A stretch of 64,000 nucleotides of DNA from Flavobacterium potami (GCF_020026915.1 NZ_JAINUY010000004.1:372001-436000), one strand, 5' to 3'. Shown: positions 16,591 through 26,363, counted from the first letter of the stretch. Program-made: numbers and translations. The notes: generated by a model from the sequence alone, not told the origin.

Positions 16591-16646
16591 ATGTAATTAA
16601 TTTGGATGGTAAATATATAAACTTCCTAAAACGTATCATAATTTAT

Positions 16647-16665
16647 TAATGTAGTTTTTACACTT
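16647..16665. promoter_or_regulatory. Candidate AraR operator 1
   Basis: TAATGT-N7-ACACTT, 57 bases upstream of the regulator's own ATG, so it could mediate autoregulation. The rest of 16591-17161 is very AT-rich and holds only the further sites and promoter listed here. Confidence 0.45.
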
Positions 16666-16940
16666 ACATTATTAAGTGCTCAAAAATAGCGTTAAAAACT
16701 AAACTTTTACACAAAAATAACATTCAGCTCACTTTTTTAAGAATTTTTTAAGACAAAAACAGGACAGTAAAGGATGGTTTTTATTAAAATGATGTTCTTT
16801 TTTATTAAAAACATCAAAAAATAAATAGTCCTTTACTTACATTACAATCGATTGTGTAAAATTAATTCCCTAAAAAACAGTGTATTTTAATTTTTTTTCA
16901 AAAGGCTACTTTTTTGACTAAAAAACGACTTTTTATTAAA

Positions 16941-16959
16941 AAGTGTATTTTTTACACAA
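16941..16959. promoter_or_regulatory. Candidate AraR operator 2
   Basis: AAGTGT-N7-ACACAA, with a perfect inner inverted repeat GTGTA/TACAC. It is about 220 bases upstream of the susC ATG. Confidence 0.5.
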
Positions 16960-17006
16960 TTAAATCATAAAAAAGACTGGATTTTTTGAAAAAAACACGA
17001 AATTTT

Positions 17007-17025
17007 AAATGTTATTTCAACACTT
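17007..17025. promoter_or_regulatory. Candidate AraR operator 3
   Basis: AAATGT-N7-ACACTT, same 19-bp geometry as the others. It lies 47 bases upstream of the candidate susC -33 element. Confidence 0.5.
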
Positions 17026-17071
17026 AATTTATGATATGTGTTTTTTTTCGACACTTTTTTTGCCATATTAA

Positions 17072-17104
17072 TTTGTTTTCGTCCTTTTTTTTTAGTTAAA
17101 TTTA
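17072..17104 (+). promoter_or_regulatory. Candidate susC promoter
   Basis: TTTG (17072-17075), a 21-base gap, then TAAATTTA (17097-17104) approximates TTTG-N~20-TAnnTTTG. Transcription would start near 17111, inside operator 4, leaving a leader of about 50 bases. Confidence 0.45.
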
Positions 17105-17105
17105 C

Positions 17106-17124
17106 AAATGTAAGATTAACACTT
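17106..17124. promoter_or_regulatory. Candidate AraR operator 4, over the susC transcription start
   Basis: AAATGT-N7-ACACTT directly after the -7-like box. This is the classic place for a repressor to block initiation. Confidence 0.55.
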
Positions 17125-17161
17125 ATTAACTAAACCACTAACCAATCTTAAACAAACCATT

Positions 17162-20100
17162 ATGATAACAAAGCAACAATTAATTTTGTATTGCAATTTA
17201 TTATTGCCAAAAACACATTGGATTTTAGCAGTATTGATGCTGTTATTTTCGGTTAATCAGCTGTCGGCTCAGGGCAAAACGATTACCGGAATTGTTACGT
17301 CTGCTCAGGATAACCTGCCGTTACCGGGCGTAAACATTATGATTAAAGGAACCAAAACAGTTGCTTCAACTGGATTTGATGGAGAGTATTCTATTAAAGC
17401 ATCAACAGGAGATGTTTTAGTTTTTTCATTTATAGGATTTGAGAACAAAGAGATAGCCGTAGGAAGTAACTCTAAAATTGATGCAGCATTAGGAGAAGAT
17501 ACTAATAAACTAAATGAAGTAGTTGTTATTGGGTATGGTTCTCAGAAAAAAGCAGACTTAACAGGATCTGTTAGTGTTGTAAACATAGAATCGGCAAAAA
17601 AGACGGTTACTTATGATGCTGCAAAAATGCTTCAGGGACAAGTACCTGGTGTAACCGTTCAATCTTCAGGAGAACCGGGAGGTTTTGTAAATGTGAAGAT
17701 TAGGGGGATAACTTCATTTAGTAATAACAATCCGCTTTTTGTAATTGACGGAATTATGGTCGATTCTCCATACGATTTTGCTCCGGGAGAAATAGAATCG
17801 ATGCAGGTTCTAAAAGATGCTTCGTCTGCTGCAATCTACGGTGTGCGTGGTGCGAATGGAGTTGTAATCATTACAACCAAAAAAGGTAAACAAGGCAAAA
17901 TGGATATTAAATTCAAGTCTATTGTTGGTCTTCAGAATGTGGCTAAAAAATGGGATTTGACAGATCGTGTAGGATATCAAAAAATCACGAGTGAAGCAGA
18001 ACGTAACAGAGACATTAGAGCTGGAGTTCCAGTGAGTATTGCTCCAGGAAATGATCCGAACAGTCCTTCTTATATTTCTAATGTAAATACAGACTGGCAG
18101 AAAGAGTCTTTTCAAACAGGTGTTGTACAAAATCAAGCGCTTACATTTAATGGCGGAGCAGAAAACCTGGCTTACAGCATGAATGTGGATTATTTTAAAA
18201 ATACAAGTTATATCAACACGCCTCAGGACTATGAGAGATTGTCAACTAATTTAAATTTGAATGGTAAAAAAGGAAGATTCAAATATGGTGCTAAGTTAGC
18301 GTACACTCAATCAGATAAAGAAATTTTTAACGAGTATAATGCAGGACAAACTGTTGTCAGCGATATTTTGGGAGCTGTTCCAACCATGCCGGTTTATGAT
18401 GCAAACAGACTTGGAGGTTATGGAGGTACAGATAATTTGACACAAAGAGCCATTTCGATGAATCCGATCGGATACAATAATCTAATTAATAATAATGGAA
18501 AAAGAAACCGTTTTATTGGAGATATCTGGGGAGAAATTGAAATTGTAAAAGGTCTTAAATACAAATTGGATGTAAGTTATGATAGAACAGACTGGGAAAA
18601 CAGAAAATTTATTCCGCCAAGTGATTTAGGTTGGTATTATATTACCACAAACGATGAAGCATCTTTAGATGTTGAAACAGGAAATGAATTAAGAACATTT
18701 TTGAATAATTTGTTAACCTATGAAGTTACTTTAGGAAAACATAAAATAGATGCCTTAGCAGGATGGATTCAGGAAAAACGTGATTACCACCGTATTAATA
18801 CCAGAGGTGTTGGTTATGAACCTGGAGAAATTAGCATGCTTCAGTACGCAGATGCCAGAAATGCATCGGAGTATAAATTTACAATTACAGGCGTTTCTTA
18901 TATCAGTAGATTAAACTATTCTTATGATGATCGTTATTTAGTCCAAGCTAATTTCAGACAAGATAAAACGTCTCTTTTCAGTGAAAAAAATAATTCGGCT
19001 AGTTTTTATTCTTTTTCAGGAGGATGGAAAATCAGTAACGAAAAATTCTGGAAATTGCCTGAATGGATAAGCAATATCAAACTTAGAGGAGGTTATGGTA
19101 CATTAGGAAATAATACTATTTCGCAATATTTCTTTGCTTCAACAGTAAATAGTTTTGCAGGTTATGATTTTAATAATGAACTAGCTCCGGGAACAACAGT
19201 CGTAGCAGCATTGGATCCAAATGTAAAATGGGAAAAATCTACCAATTCCAATGTTGGTATCGAATTAGGTTTCTTAGATAATGATTTACAATTTACAGCA
19301 GAATATTTTATTAAAAAATCAAGCGATCTTTTGTTAGGAGTTCCTCTTCCTTTTTCTACGGGAGCATTTCCAGCAAGTGTTACCACAAACGCAGGATCAA
19401 TGAAAAATTCTGGTGTTGAGTTTACGGCATCTTACAGTAATCATCATCATAAATTTAAATATGATATTTCTGCGAATTTTGGAACATTGAAAAATGAAGT
19501 AACTAAAATTGGTTTAAACGGAAATCCTATTTATGGAGCTGTTTCTAAAACACAAGTAGGAAGATCCGTGGGTGAAATGTTTGCTTGGGAAGCAATCGGA
19601 ATTTTTCAAAATGCTGCCGAAGTAGCTTCTTCTCCAACACAAACAGGTGCGGCTCCTGGAGATATTAAATTTAGAGACGTAAATGGAGACGGAATTATCA
19701 CAGACGCAGATAGAACTTTTCAAGGTGTAACCATTCCAAAATATGGCTTCGGATTTAATTTTAGTGCTTCGTATTCCAACTTTGATTTCTCAATGTTCTG
19801 GCAAGGAAGCGGCGGAAACAAAATATTTAATGCCATGTATCGTAATTTGATGATCGGACAATATACCAATCATCATACAGACGAATTGAATTACTGGACA
19901 CCTACAAACACAAATACAAATATTCCTGCGCCGGTAATTGGTGATCCAAACGGAAACAGCAGAGATTCAAACAGATTTATTGAAAGCGGAGATTATGTTA
20001 AACTTCAAACCATGGAAATTGGTTACAACATTCCGTTAAAAGATAAATTTATTCAAAAAGCAAAGGTTTACCTGAATGGTCAAAATCTGTTGATTATTTC

Positions 20101-20218
20101 TAAATACAAAGGATATGATCCGGATTTTAATAGCGACGGATTAATTTCCAGAGGATATGATGCGGGATCTTTTCCAAATCCGAGAACAATTTCTTTAGGA
20201 GTAGAAGTAAGCTTCTAA
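17162..20218 (+). CDS. SusC/RagA-type TonB-dependent receptor for arabinan oligosaccharides
   Basis: 1018 aa. The signal peptide ends around QLSAQG (residues 34-39). A CarboxypepD_reg-like domain follows (GKTITGIVTSAQDNLPLPGV..., ~39-115), then the TonB-box region NEVVVIGYGSQKKADLTG, a plug domain with IRGITSFSNNNPLFVIDG and IYGVRGANGVVIITTKKG, and a beta-barrel to the C-terminus. It imports oligosaccharides bound by the SusD partner across the outer membrane, powered by TonB-ExbBD. It heads the arabinan locus behind a promoter rich in candidate AraR sites, and susD follows 29 bases later. The carbohydrate is inferred from the arabinan-specific enzymes downstream. Confidence 0.95.
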   Translation: MITKQQLILYCNLLLPKTHWILAVLMLLFSVNQLSAQGKTITGIVTSAQDNLPLPGVNIMIKGTKTVASTGFDGEYSIKASTGDVLVFSFIGFENKEIAVGSNSKIDAALGEDTNKLNEVVVIGYGSQKKADLTGSVSVVNIESAKKTVTYDAAKMLQGQVPGVTVQSSGEPGGFVNVKIRGITSFSNNNPLFVIDGIMVDSPYDFAPGEIESMQVLKDASSAAIYGVRGANGVVIITTKKGKQGKMDIKFKSIVGLQNVAKKWDLTDRVGYQKITSEAERNRDIRAGVPVSIAPGNDPNSPSYISNVNTDWQKESFQTGVVQNQALTFNGGAENLAYSMNVDYFKNTSYINTPQDYERLSTNLNLNGKKGRFKYGAKLAYTQSDKEIFNEYNAGQTVVSDILGAVPTMPVYDANRLGGYGGTDNLTQRAISMNPIGYNNLINNNGKRNRFIGDIWGEIEIVKGLKYKLDVSYDRTDWENRKFIPPSDLGWYYITTNDEASLDVETGNELRTFLNNLLTYEVTLGKHKIDALAGWIQEKRDYHRINTRGVGYEPGEISMLQYADARNASEYKFTITGVSYISRLNYSYDDRYLVQANFRQDKTSLFSEKNNSASFYSFSGGWKISNEKFWKLPEWISNIKLRGGYGTLGNNTISQYFFASTVNSFAGYDFNNELAPGTTVVAALDPNVKWEKSTNSNVGIELGFLDNDLQFTAEYFIKKSSDLLLGVPLPFSTGAFPASVTTNAGSMKNSGVEFTASYSNHHHKFKYDISANFGTLKNEVTKIGLNGNPIYGAVSKTQVGRSVGEMFAWEAIGIFQNAAEVASSPTQTGAAPGDIKFRDVNGDGIITDADRTFQGVTIPKYGFGFNFSASYSNFDFSMFWQGSGGNKIFNAMYRNLMIGQYTNHHTDELNYWTPTNTNTNIPAPVIGDPNGNSRDSNRFIESGDYVKLQTMEIGYNIPLKDKFIQKAKVYLNGQNLLIISKYKGYDPDFNSDGLISRGYDAGSFPNPRTISLGVEVSF

Positions 20219-20247
20219 AAGGTTTAACCATTTAAAAACGTATTAAA

Positions 20248-21810
20248 ATGAAATATAAAATATTCAATTATATAGCAGTTTTCTTTTCGCTTGCTTTGGT
20301 AACCACAAGCTGCGTTGATAACGAAGACTTAGAACAGCTGGATCCTAATAACAATGCAGTTGACTCATTTTGGAAAACAGATGATGATGCTTTAAAAGGT
20401 GTAAATGCTGCTTACGGAAGTTTACTAACAGATGGTACGTACATGAGAAGTACACCATTATTATTAGATGTAAAAGCAGACGATTCTCGTACAAACAGTC
20501 CTTGGGGATCAATGTATAATGTTGGGCATTTCAATTCAAACGTAGCTGATGCAGCCATTTATGGATGGGCTTACGAAACCTACTATCAGGGAATATACAG
20601 AGCCAATCAGGTTTTAACGAATGTTCCTGGAATTGAGTTCAAAGACGCAGCTTTAAAAGACAGAATCTTAGGACAGGCTTATTTTTTAAGAGGTTTGTTT
20701 TTATTCCATGCAGTAAATATGTTTAAGAATGTTCCTCTTCCAACAGAATTAGCGGTTTATTATCCTCAAAAAACACAAGAAGAAGGCTGGGCGCAGGTTA
20801 TTTCAGATTTTAAAACTGCGGCAGAATTATTACCAAATTCATACACAGGTATTTCAGGTTTAGATGCAGGCCAAAAAGGAAGAGCTACAAAAGGTGCGGC
20901 TTTAGGTTATTTAGGAAAGGCTTATTTGTTTACTAAAGATTTCACGAATGCAAAAACTACTTTTAAACAAGTTATAGATTTAGGAGTTTATGCTTTGGTT
21001 CCAAATTACCGTGACAACTTTACAACAGCAAATGAAAACAATTCAGAATCTCTTTTTGAAGTACAATTCAGCAGAGATGCAGGAGGAGTTGATTTAGGTT
21101 GGGGAGGTGCTCCTGCTTCAGGTTGGGGAAAAACATCTGCACGTGCCATTACGTATGCTCCAAGAGCTTTTGGGTGGACAGACGTTCAACCGACATGGGC
21201 TTTATTCAACGAATTTAAAGAAGAAAAAACAAAAACAGGAGCAGACGACCCACGTTTAGATGCTACTATTTTCTATAATAAACCAGGCGGAATGCAATTG
21301 TATGGAAAAGATTTTGCCACATTTTATGCTTCAAGCCCTGCAGATTTAAATGATTTGTTTTGTAGAAAATACCAAAATTCTGATGGACAATTTGCAGACG
21401 AATACGATTGGCGTTCCGGAATCAATGAGCGTTTGTTAAGATATGCGGATATTCTGTTAATGTATGCTGAATGTTTAAATGAAACAGGAGATACACCAGG
21501 AGCTTATACTTATATTCAAATGGTGCGAAACAGAGTAAATCTTCCTGAATTAGCTGTAACAAAACCAGGAATGAGTCAGGAACAAATGAGAGAACAGATA
21601 GGTCACGAAAGATTTTTGGAATTCCCTCTTGAAGGACATCGCTTTGATGATATCCGCCGTTGGGGATGGCTTCAAAATCCGACAAAATTAGCGTGGCTAA
21701 AATCAAGAGATGCTGAGTTTAATTCTTATACACCAGGACGCGAATATTTTCCAATTCCGCAATTAGAAATGGATAACAATCCAGGAACAAAACAAAATGA
21801 CAGTTACTAA
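20248..21810 (+). CDS. SusD/RagB-type surface glycan-binding lipoprotein
   Basis: 520 aa. Lipobox TTSC (Cys22), so it is a lipoprotein, expected on the cell surface capping the SusC barrel. SusD features are the N-terminal TPR-like helices (TDDDALKGVNAAYGSLL), AYFLRGLFLFHAVNMF, ERLLRYADILLMYAECLNE and the C-terminal RFLEFPLEGHRFDDIRRWG with YFPIPQ. It binds arabinan chains or oligosaccharides and passes them to the receptor. Co-transcribed with susC (29-base gap). It is followed by a 145-base spacer with a strong hairpin that may separate receptor from enzyme expression levels. Confidence 0.95.
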   Translation: MKYKIFNYIAVFFSLALVTTSCVDNEDLEQLDPNNNAVDSFWKTDDDALKGVNAAYGSLLTDGTYMRSTPLLLDVKADDSRTNSPWGSMYNVGHFNSNVADAAIYGWAYETYYQGIYRANQVLTNVPGIEFKDAALKDRILGQAYFLRGLFLFHAVNMFKNVPLPTELAVYYPQKTQEEGWAQVISDFKTAAELLPNSYTGISGLDAGQKGRATKGAALGYLGKAYLFTKDFTNAKTTFKQVIDLGVYALVPNYRDNFTTANENNSESLFEVQFSRDAGGVDLGWGGAPASGWGKTSARAITYAPRAFGWTDVQPTWALFNEFKEEKTKTGADDPRLDATIFYNKPGGMQLYGKDFATFYASSPADLNDLFCRKYQNSDGQFADEYDWRSGINERLLRYADILLMYAECLNETGDTPGAYTYIQMVRNRVNLPELAVTKPGMSQEQMREQIGHERFLEFPLEGHRFDDIRRWGWLQNPTKLAWLKSRDAEFNSYTPGREYFPIPQLEMDNNPGTKQNDSY

Positions 21811-21901
21811 GTTTAGAGTCACGGTTTACAGTCACAGTTTCGGTGTAAACTGAGACTTGCAAACTGAGACTAAAAATATATTTGAGTTAGTTTAAATACC
21901 G

Positions 21902-21937
21902 ATATCATGTGAAGACGTAAAAATCTTCACATGATAT
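21902..21937. promoter_or_regulatory. Perfect 14-bp-arm hairpin between susD and the GH51 gene
   Basis: Arms ATATCATGTGAAGA and TCTTCACATGATAT with an 8-base loop. No U-tract follows, so it is not a standard terminator. It is better read as an mRNA processing or stability element setting the susCD to enzyme ratio. Confidence 0.65.
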
Positions 21938-21955
21938 TATAACATAAAAACCACT

Positions 21956-23494
21956 ATGAAAAAAGCACTTTTAATCACATTTCTTATTACGTTTTGTAAT
22001 CAGTTGAGTTTTGCACAAACCACTATCACCATTAAAAATACGGCCGATGCGCCAACAATTGACAAAAATATTTACGGTCATTTTGCGGAGCATTTGGGAC
22101 GTTGTATTTACGGTGGATTTTTTGTTGGAGATACTTCAAAAATACCAAATACAAATGGAGTTAGAAATGACATTATTGCTGCTTTAAAAGATTTGAAAAT
22201 TCCGAATTTAAGATGGCCTGGAGGTTGTTTTGCCGATACTTACCATTGGAAAGATGGAATTGGTCCACAAGAACAAAGACCAACTATTGTAAATAAATGG
22301 TGGGGCGGAGTTACAGAAGACAATAGTTTCGGAACTCATGATTTCCTGAATATGTGTGAACTTCTAGGAGCAGAACCGTATTTGTCTGGAAACGTGGGAA
22401 GCGGAACGGTTCAGGAATTGGCAGACTGGGTTCAGTACACCAACTTTAGCGGTAAAAGTCCGATGAGTGATTTACGTGCCAAGAATGGAAGAAAAGAACC
22501 TTGGAAAGTAAAATTCTGGGGAATTGGAAATGAAGCTTGGGGCTGCGGTGGAAACATGACCGCAGAATATTACGCTGGCGAATACCGCAAATTTGCGACT
22601 TTTATGTCAGATTGGGAAAATACAGGAGGAATTACAAGAATTGCTTCTGGATCAAATAGTGCCGATTACAATTGGACAGAAGTTTTAATGAAAGGAATTC
22701 CCCTAAATATGTTGGGCGGAGTTGGAGTGCATCATTATGCTGTAATTGACTGGGGCAAAAAAGGAAGCGATAGAGAATTTACAGAAGAAGGTTATTTTAA
22801 AACCATGCAGTCGGCCTTGAAAATGGAAGAATTGGTTACGAAACATTCTGCCATTATGGACAAATACGATCCGGAGAAAAAAGTAGCCATGATCGTAGAC
22901 GAATGGGGAGGATGGTACGAAGTAGAAAAAGGAACAAATCCGGGATTTTTATACCAACAAAATACAATGCGAGATGCCGTTTTAGCAGGAGCAACGTTAA
23001 ATATTTTCAATAACCACGCAGATCGTGTTCGTATGGCAAACTTGGCGCAATGCGTAAACGTTTTACAAGCTGTAATTCTTACGGACAAAGCTAAAATGAT
23101 TACAACTCCAACTTATTCTGTAATGAAAATGTACGCCGTTCATCAGGATGCTAAATTATTACCAGTAAGTTTCGAATCGCCATCATACACTTTTAACGGA
23201 GAAAAACTTCCTGCAGTTTCAGCATCAGCATCAAAAGATAAAAACGGAGCGGTTCATATTTCATTAGTGAATGTAGACGCAAAAAACAAAAATAAAATTG
23301 AAATTGATGTAAAAGATTTAGGAGTAAAAACCGTTACCGGAACGGTTATCACATCAGCTAAATTACAAGATTACAATTCATTCGAAAACCCGAATAAAAT
23401 TGTTCCAACGGTTTTTAAAGGTTTCGAAAACAAAAAAGGAAAACTTGAAATCACGATTCCTCCTTTCTCAGTAGTTGTTTTAGAAGGAAAATAA
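21956..23494 (+). CDS. GH51 alpha-L-arabinofuranosidase
   Basis: 512 aa. A Sec signal peptide (cleavage near LSFAQ) places it in the periplasm. A (beta/alpha)8 catalytic domain is followed by a C-terminal beta-sandwich. The acid/base Glu is in GIGNEAWGCGG and the nucleophile Glu in IVDEWGGWYE; NIYGHFAEHLGRCIYGG and NLRWPGGCFADTYHW are typical GH51. It releases terminal alpha-L-arabinofuranose from arabinan or arabinoxylan oligosaccharides by a retaining mechanism. Only 11 bases separate it from the following GH43, so they are co-transcribed. Length and motifs are normal. Confidence 0.95.
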   Translation: MKKALLITFLITFCNQLSFAQTTITIKNTADAPTIDKNIYGHFAEHLGRCIYGGFFVGDTSKIPNTNGVRNDIIAALKDLKIPNLRWPGGCFADTYHWKDGIGPQEQRPTIVNKWWGGVTEDNSFGTHDFLNMCELLGAEPYLSGNVGSGTVQELADWVQYTNFSGKSPMSDLRAKNGRKEPWKVKFWGIGNEAWGCGGNMTAEYYAGEYRKFATFMSDWENTGGITRIASGSNSADYNWTEVLMKGIPLNMLGGVGVHHYAVIDWGKKGSDREFTEEGYFKTMQSALKMEELVTKHSAIMDKYDPEKKVAMIVDEWGGWYEVEKGTNPGFLYQQNTMRDAVLAGATLNIFNNHADRVRMANLAQCVNVLQAVILTDKAKMITTPTYSVMKMYAVHQDAKLLPVSFESPSYTFNGEKLPAVSASASKDKNGAVHISLVNVDAKNKNKIEIDVKDLGVKTVTGTVITSAKLQDYNSFENPNKIVPTVFKGFENKKGKLEITIPPFSVVVLEGK

Positions 23495-23505
23495 AATAGA
23501 AGCAG

Positions 23506-25128
23506 ATGAAAAAGCGAAACTTCATTTTAAAAACCATTTCTTTCATCGGGTTTTTTGTGGCAGCAGTTTTAATCACAAGCTGTTCCAAAGATGATCCGGC
23601 GTTACAAGAACCAGAACCTCCGGTTGTAGTCGATCCGCCTGTGGTTACGCCAACATTCAACGGACCAACTTATGCAGACAACTACACACCTTTTGCAAGT
23701 TGGGCAAGTAGATCACAATGGAATCTGGCAAACGTACACGATCCATCGGTAGAAAAGTCAGGCGATTATTATTATATGTATCAAACCGATGCTTCGTATG
23801 GAAATGCGCATGACGGAAATGGACATTTTTTCTACAGAAGATCGAAAGATTTAATCAGCTGGGAATTTATGGGACCTTCGATGCTTCAGGCTCCGGCTTG
23901 GGTAAAAGATTCTTTGAATAATAAAAGGGCTAGAATGAATCCGGCACTTCCTCCAATAACAAATCCAAATTACGGATTCTGGGCACCATGTGTTCGAAAA
24001 GTGGGGAATGTTTTTAGAATGTATTACAGTATTGTAGTTACTAATCCGATTACAGGAACAGACACCAATACTTCATGGTCAGAACGCGCTTTTATTGGTT
24101 TGGCCGAAACGACAGATTTGGCTTCTAATAATTGGGTCGACAAAGGAATGGTAGTTTGCTCAGAACCCGACGGCGTAAAAAGTTATGTTAGAAACGGAGG
24201 AAACGATTGGGATGCATACTTTAAATTCAATGCCATCGATCCAAGTTTTATTGAAACTCCAGAAGGAGAGCAATATTTAATTTACGGTTCATGGCATTCT
24301 GGAATTGCGGCTTTAAAACTAAATCCGACAACAGGAAAACCAGATCAACTAAAAACAATAGACGATTACGGAGTTCGAATTGCAGGTCGCGGAAATGTAA
24401 ATACAAATCGTTGGCAAGCACTTGAAGGACCAGAAATTATCTACAATCCCGATACACAATATTATTATTTGTTTTTGGCTTATGACGAATTATCGGTTGC
24501 GTACAATACACGTGTAGCGCGTTCTAAAAACATTCTCGGGCCTTATGTGACCAATACCGGAATCAGTATTACAAATGGGGCAGAATGTTTTCCGTTGGTA
24601 ACGCATCCCTATCAATTTAAAAATCATACAGGCTGGGTTGGATTTGCGCATTGTGCCGTTTTTCAAAACCCAACAACCAAACAATGGTTTTATGCTTCGC
24701 AAGCACGTTTGCCGGAAGGAGTTGGTGGAATTGCAGTTTCAAATGCAGTAATGATGGGACACGTTCACGGAATTCAATGGACAGAAGACGGTTGGCCTGT
24801 TATAGAACCAGAACGTTATGCCGGAGTTCCAACAACCACTTTTGCAGAAGGAAATCTGGTAGGAACTTGGGAACAAATTACCATGAATTACCAATACAAA
24901 ACCATGCAGAAAGCAGTTACGATTTATTTAACGGCCGACAAAAAAGTTAGCGGAGATATAACAGGAACTTGGTCGTACGATCCTACTAAAAAAATCGCCA
25001 CTATAAACGGAGTTAAATGTAATGTAGTTGACGCCTGGGATTGGGAATCATCAACCAGAAAAGTGACTTTAACTTATACAGGAATAAATAGTGCCGGAAT
25101 AGGAGTTTGGGGCAAGAAAATAAATTAG
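23506..25128 (+). CDS. GH43 arabinanase, lipoprotein with C-terminal extra domain
   Basis: 540 aa. Lipobox ITSC (Cys26) followed by a Pro/Val-rich linker suggests surface anchoring. GH43 five-blade propeller, residues ~60-430: catalytic Asp in VHDPSVEK, the pKa-tuning Asp in NAIDPSFIE, and the general acid Glu in LEGPEI. The C-terminal ~100 residues (GTWEQITMNYQY... to IGVWGKKIN) form a separate beta domain, as in two-domain endo-arabinanases of the Abn2 type. It probably makes the first cut in arabinan at the cell surface. An exo-acting arabinofuranosidase cannot be excluded from sequence alone. Confidence 0.9.
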   Translation: MKKRNFILKTISFIGFFVAAVLITSCSKDDPALQEPEPPVVVDPPVVTPTFNGPTYADNYTPFASWASRSQWNLANVHDPSVEKSGDYYYMYQTDASYGNAHDGNGHFFYRRSKDLISWEFMGPSMLQAPAWVKDSLNNKRARMNPALPPITNPNYGFWAPCVRKVGNVFRMYYSIVVTNPITGTDTNTSWSERAFIGLAETTDLASNNWVDKGMVVCSEPDGVKSYVRNGGNDWDAYFKFNAIDPSFIETPEGEQYLIYGSWHSGIAALKLNPTTGKPDQLKTIDDYGVRIAGRGNVNTNRWQALEGPEIIYNPDTQYYYLFLAYDELSVAYNTRVARSKNILGPYVTNTGISITNGAECFPLVTHPYQFKNHTGWVGFAHCAVFQNPTTKQWFYASQARLPEGVGGIAVSNAVMMGHVHGIQWTEDGWPVIEPERYAGVPTTTFAEGNLVGTWEQITMNYQYKTMQKAVTIYLTADKKVSGDITGTWSYDPTKKIATINGVKCNVVDAWDWESSTRKVTLTYTGINSAGIGVWGKKIN

Positions 25129-25134
25129 AAATTT

Positions 25135-25273
25135 AAACACATAGAAACATAGATTTTTTAGTCAATAAAAGAGTAAAAAAACAAATCTAGATTTGAACAC
25201 ATAGATAGGCTATGTGAATTTAAATAAATGAAATGCCTTTTTCAGACAAGTAATGCTACGATTCTATGTGTTT
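25135..25273. repeat. 139-bp CACATAG repeat, copy B
   Basis: Starts AAACACATAGAAACATAG seven bases after the GH43 stop and ends with CTATGTGTTTG, with an inner CACATAG..CTATGTGAA pair. Same length and plan as copy A at 13515-13653, but the intervening bases differ, so the inverted ends and centre are the conserved parts. Confidence 0.8.
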
Positions 25274-25283
25274 GAAAAAAATA

Positions 25284-25348
25284 AGCCACGAATTTCACTA
25301 ATTCACACAAATAAAAATTCGAGAAAATTGGTGCAATTCGTGGCAAAA
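25284..25348 (+). repeat. CACGAATT-type interspersed inverted repeat
   Basis: Starts GCCACGAATTTCACTAATTC and ends GGTGCAATTCGTGGC. It is near-identical to the reverse complement of 4153-4222. It is followed by AATCATTTTAATCTGTG, another word shared with the spacers at 4.2 and 8.1 kb. Confidence 0.7.
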
Positions 25349-25418
25349 AACAAAGCCAAAGATTATAAAATAAATCATTTTAATCTGTGAAATCTGTGGC
25401 AAAAAAATTAAAGCAATT

Positions 25419-26363
25419 ATGAAAAACCTATTTACGAGCCTTTCCGTTTTGCTTTTATCGATTGCAGCAACTGCTCAATCGGTAAAATTCAACAATCCTA
25501 TTATTACAGATAAATATGCCGGAGATCCTGCAGCATTGGTTTACAAAGACAAAGTGTATTTGTACGCAGGTCATGATGAAGCGCCAAACGATTTTAATTT
25601 TTATAAAATGAACGAATGGCTGGTATATTCTTCTTCTGATATGAAAAAATGGGAATCGCATGCGGTACCCTTAAAAGTAACCGATTTTAAATGGGCAAAA
25701 AGTGATGCTTGGGCTTCGCAAGTAATAGAAAGAAACGGAAAATTCTATTGGTACGTAACGGTTGAACACGGAACAATTCCAGGAAAATCAATTGGAGTTG
25801 CTGTAGCAGATAATCCACTTGGGCCTTTTAAAGACGCATTAGGAAAAGCCTTAATCACCAACGATATGACCAAATTTAGCGATATAAGCTGGGACGATAT
25901 TGATCCAACAGTTTTTATCGATAATGACGGACAAGCCTATTTATTTTGGGGAAACACAGCCTGCCATTATGCTAAATTAAAAGAAAACATGACGGAAATT
26001 GATGGAGAAATCCATCACATAAAACTGCCAAATTTCACAGAAGCACCTTGGATTCACAAACACAATGGCTGGTATTATTTGTCATACGCTTACGAATTTC
26101 CAGAGAAAATTGCTTACGCGATGAGTAAATCTATTACAGGACCTTGGGAGTTTAAAGGAATTCTGAATGAATTAGCAGGAAACAGCAACACAAATCATCA
26201 ATCAATTATTGATTTTAAAGGACAATCGTATTTTATTTATCACAATGGAGCGTCAATTCCACATGGAGGAAGTTTCAGAAGATCAGTTTGTGTAGATAAA
26301 TTATTTTACAACAAAGACGGAACAATGAAACGTGTCGTAATGACCTCGGAGGGAATTCAATAG
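25419..26363 (+). CDS. GH43 family glycosidase (arabinofuranosidase/xylosidase type), periplasmic
   Basis: 314 aa. A signal peptide with cleavage near ATAQS and a single compact five-blade propeller without accessory domain. Catalytic acids: base Asp in AGDPAALVYKD, Asp in DDIDPTVFID, general acid Glu in FTEAPWIHK. HQSIIDFKGQSYFIYHN is also a conserved GH43 segment. Within an arabinan locus, removal of arabinofuranosyl side chains or exo-cleavage is the likely role. Related proteins include beta-xylosidases, so bond specificity is uncertain. It lies 290 bases (two repeat elements) after the previous GH43 and about 100 bases before the next. Confidence 0.88.
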   Translation: MKNLFTSLSVLLLSIAATAQSVKFNNPIITDKYAGDPAALVYKDKVYLYAGHDEAPNDFNFYKMNEWLVYSSSDMKKWESHAVPLKVTDFKWAKSDAWASQVIERNGKFYWYVTVEHGTIPGKSIGVAVADNPLGPFKDALGKALITNDMTKFSDISWDDIDPTVFIDNDGQAYLFWGNTACHYAKLKENMTEIDGEIHHIKLPNFTEAPWIHKHNGWYYLSYAYEFPEKIAYAMSKSITGPWEFKGILNELAGNSNTNHQSIIDFKGQSYFIYHNGASIPHGGSFRRSVCVDKLFYNKDGTMKRVVMTSEGIQ

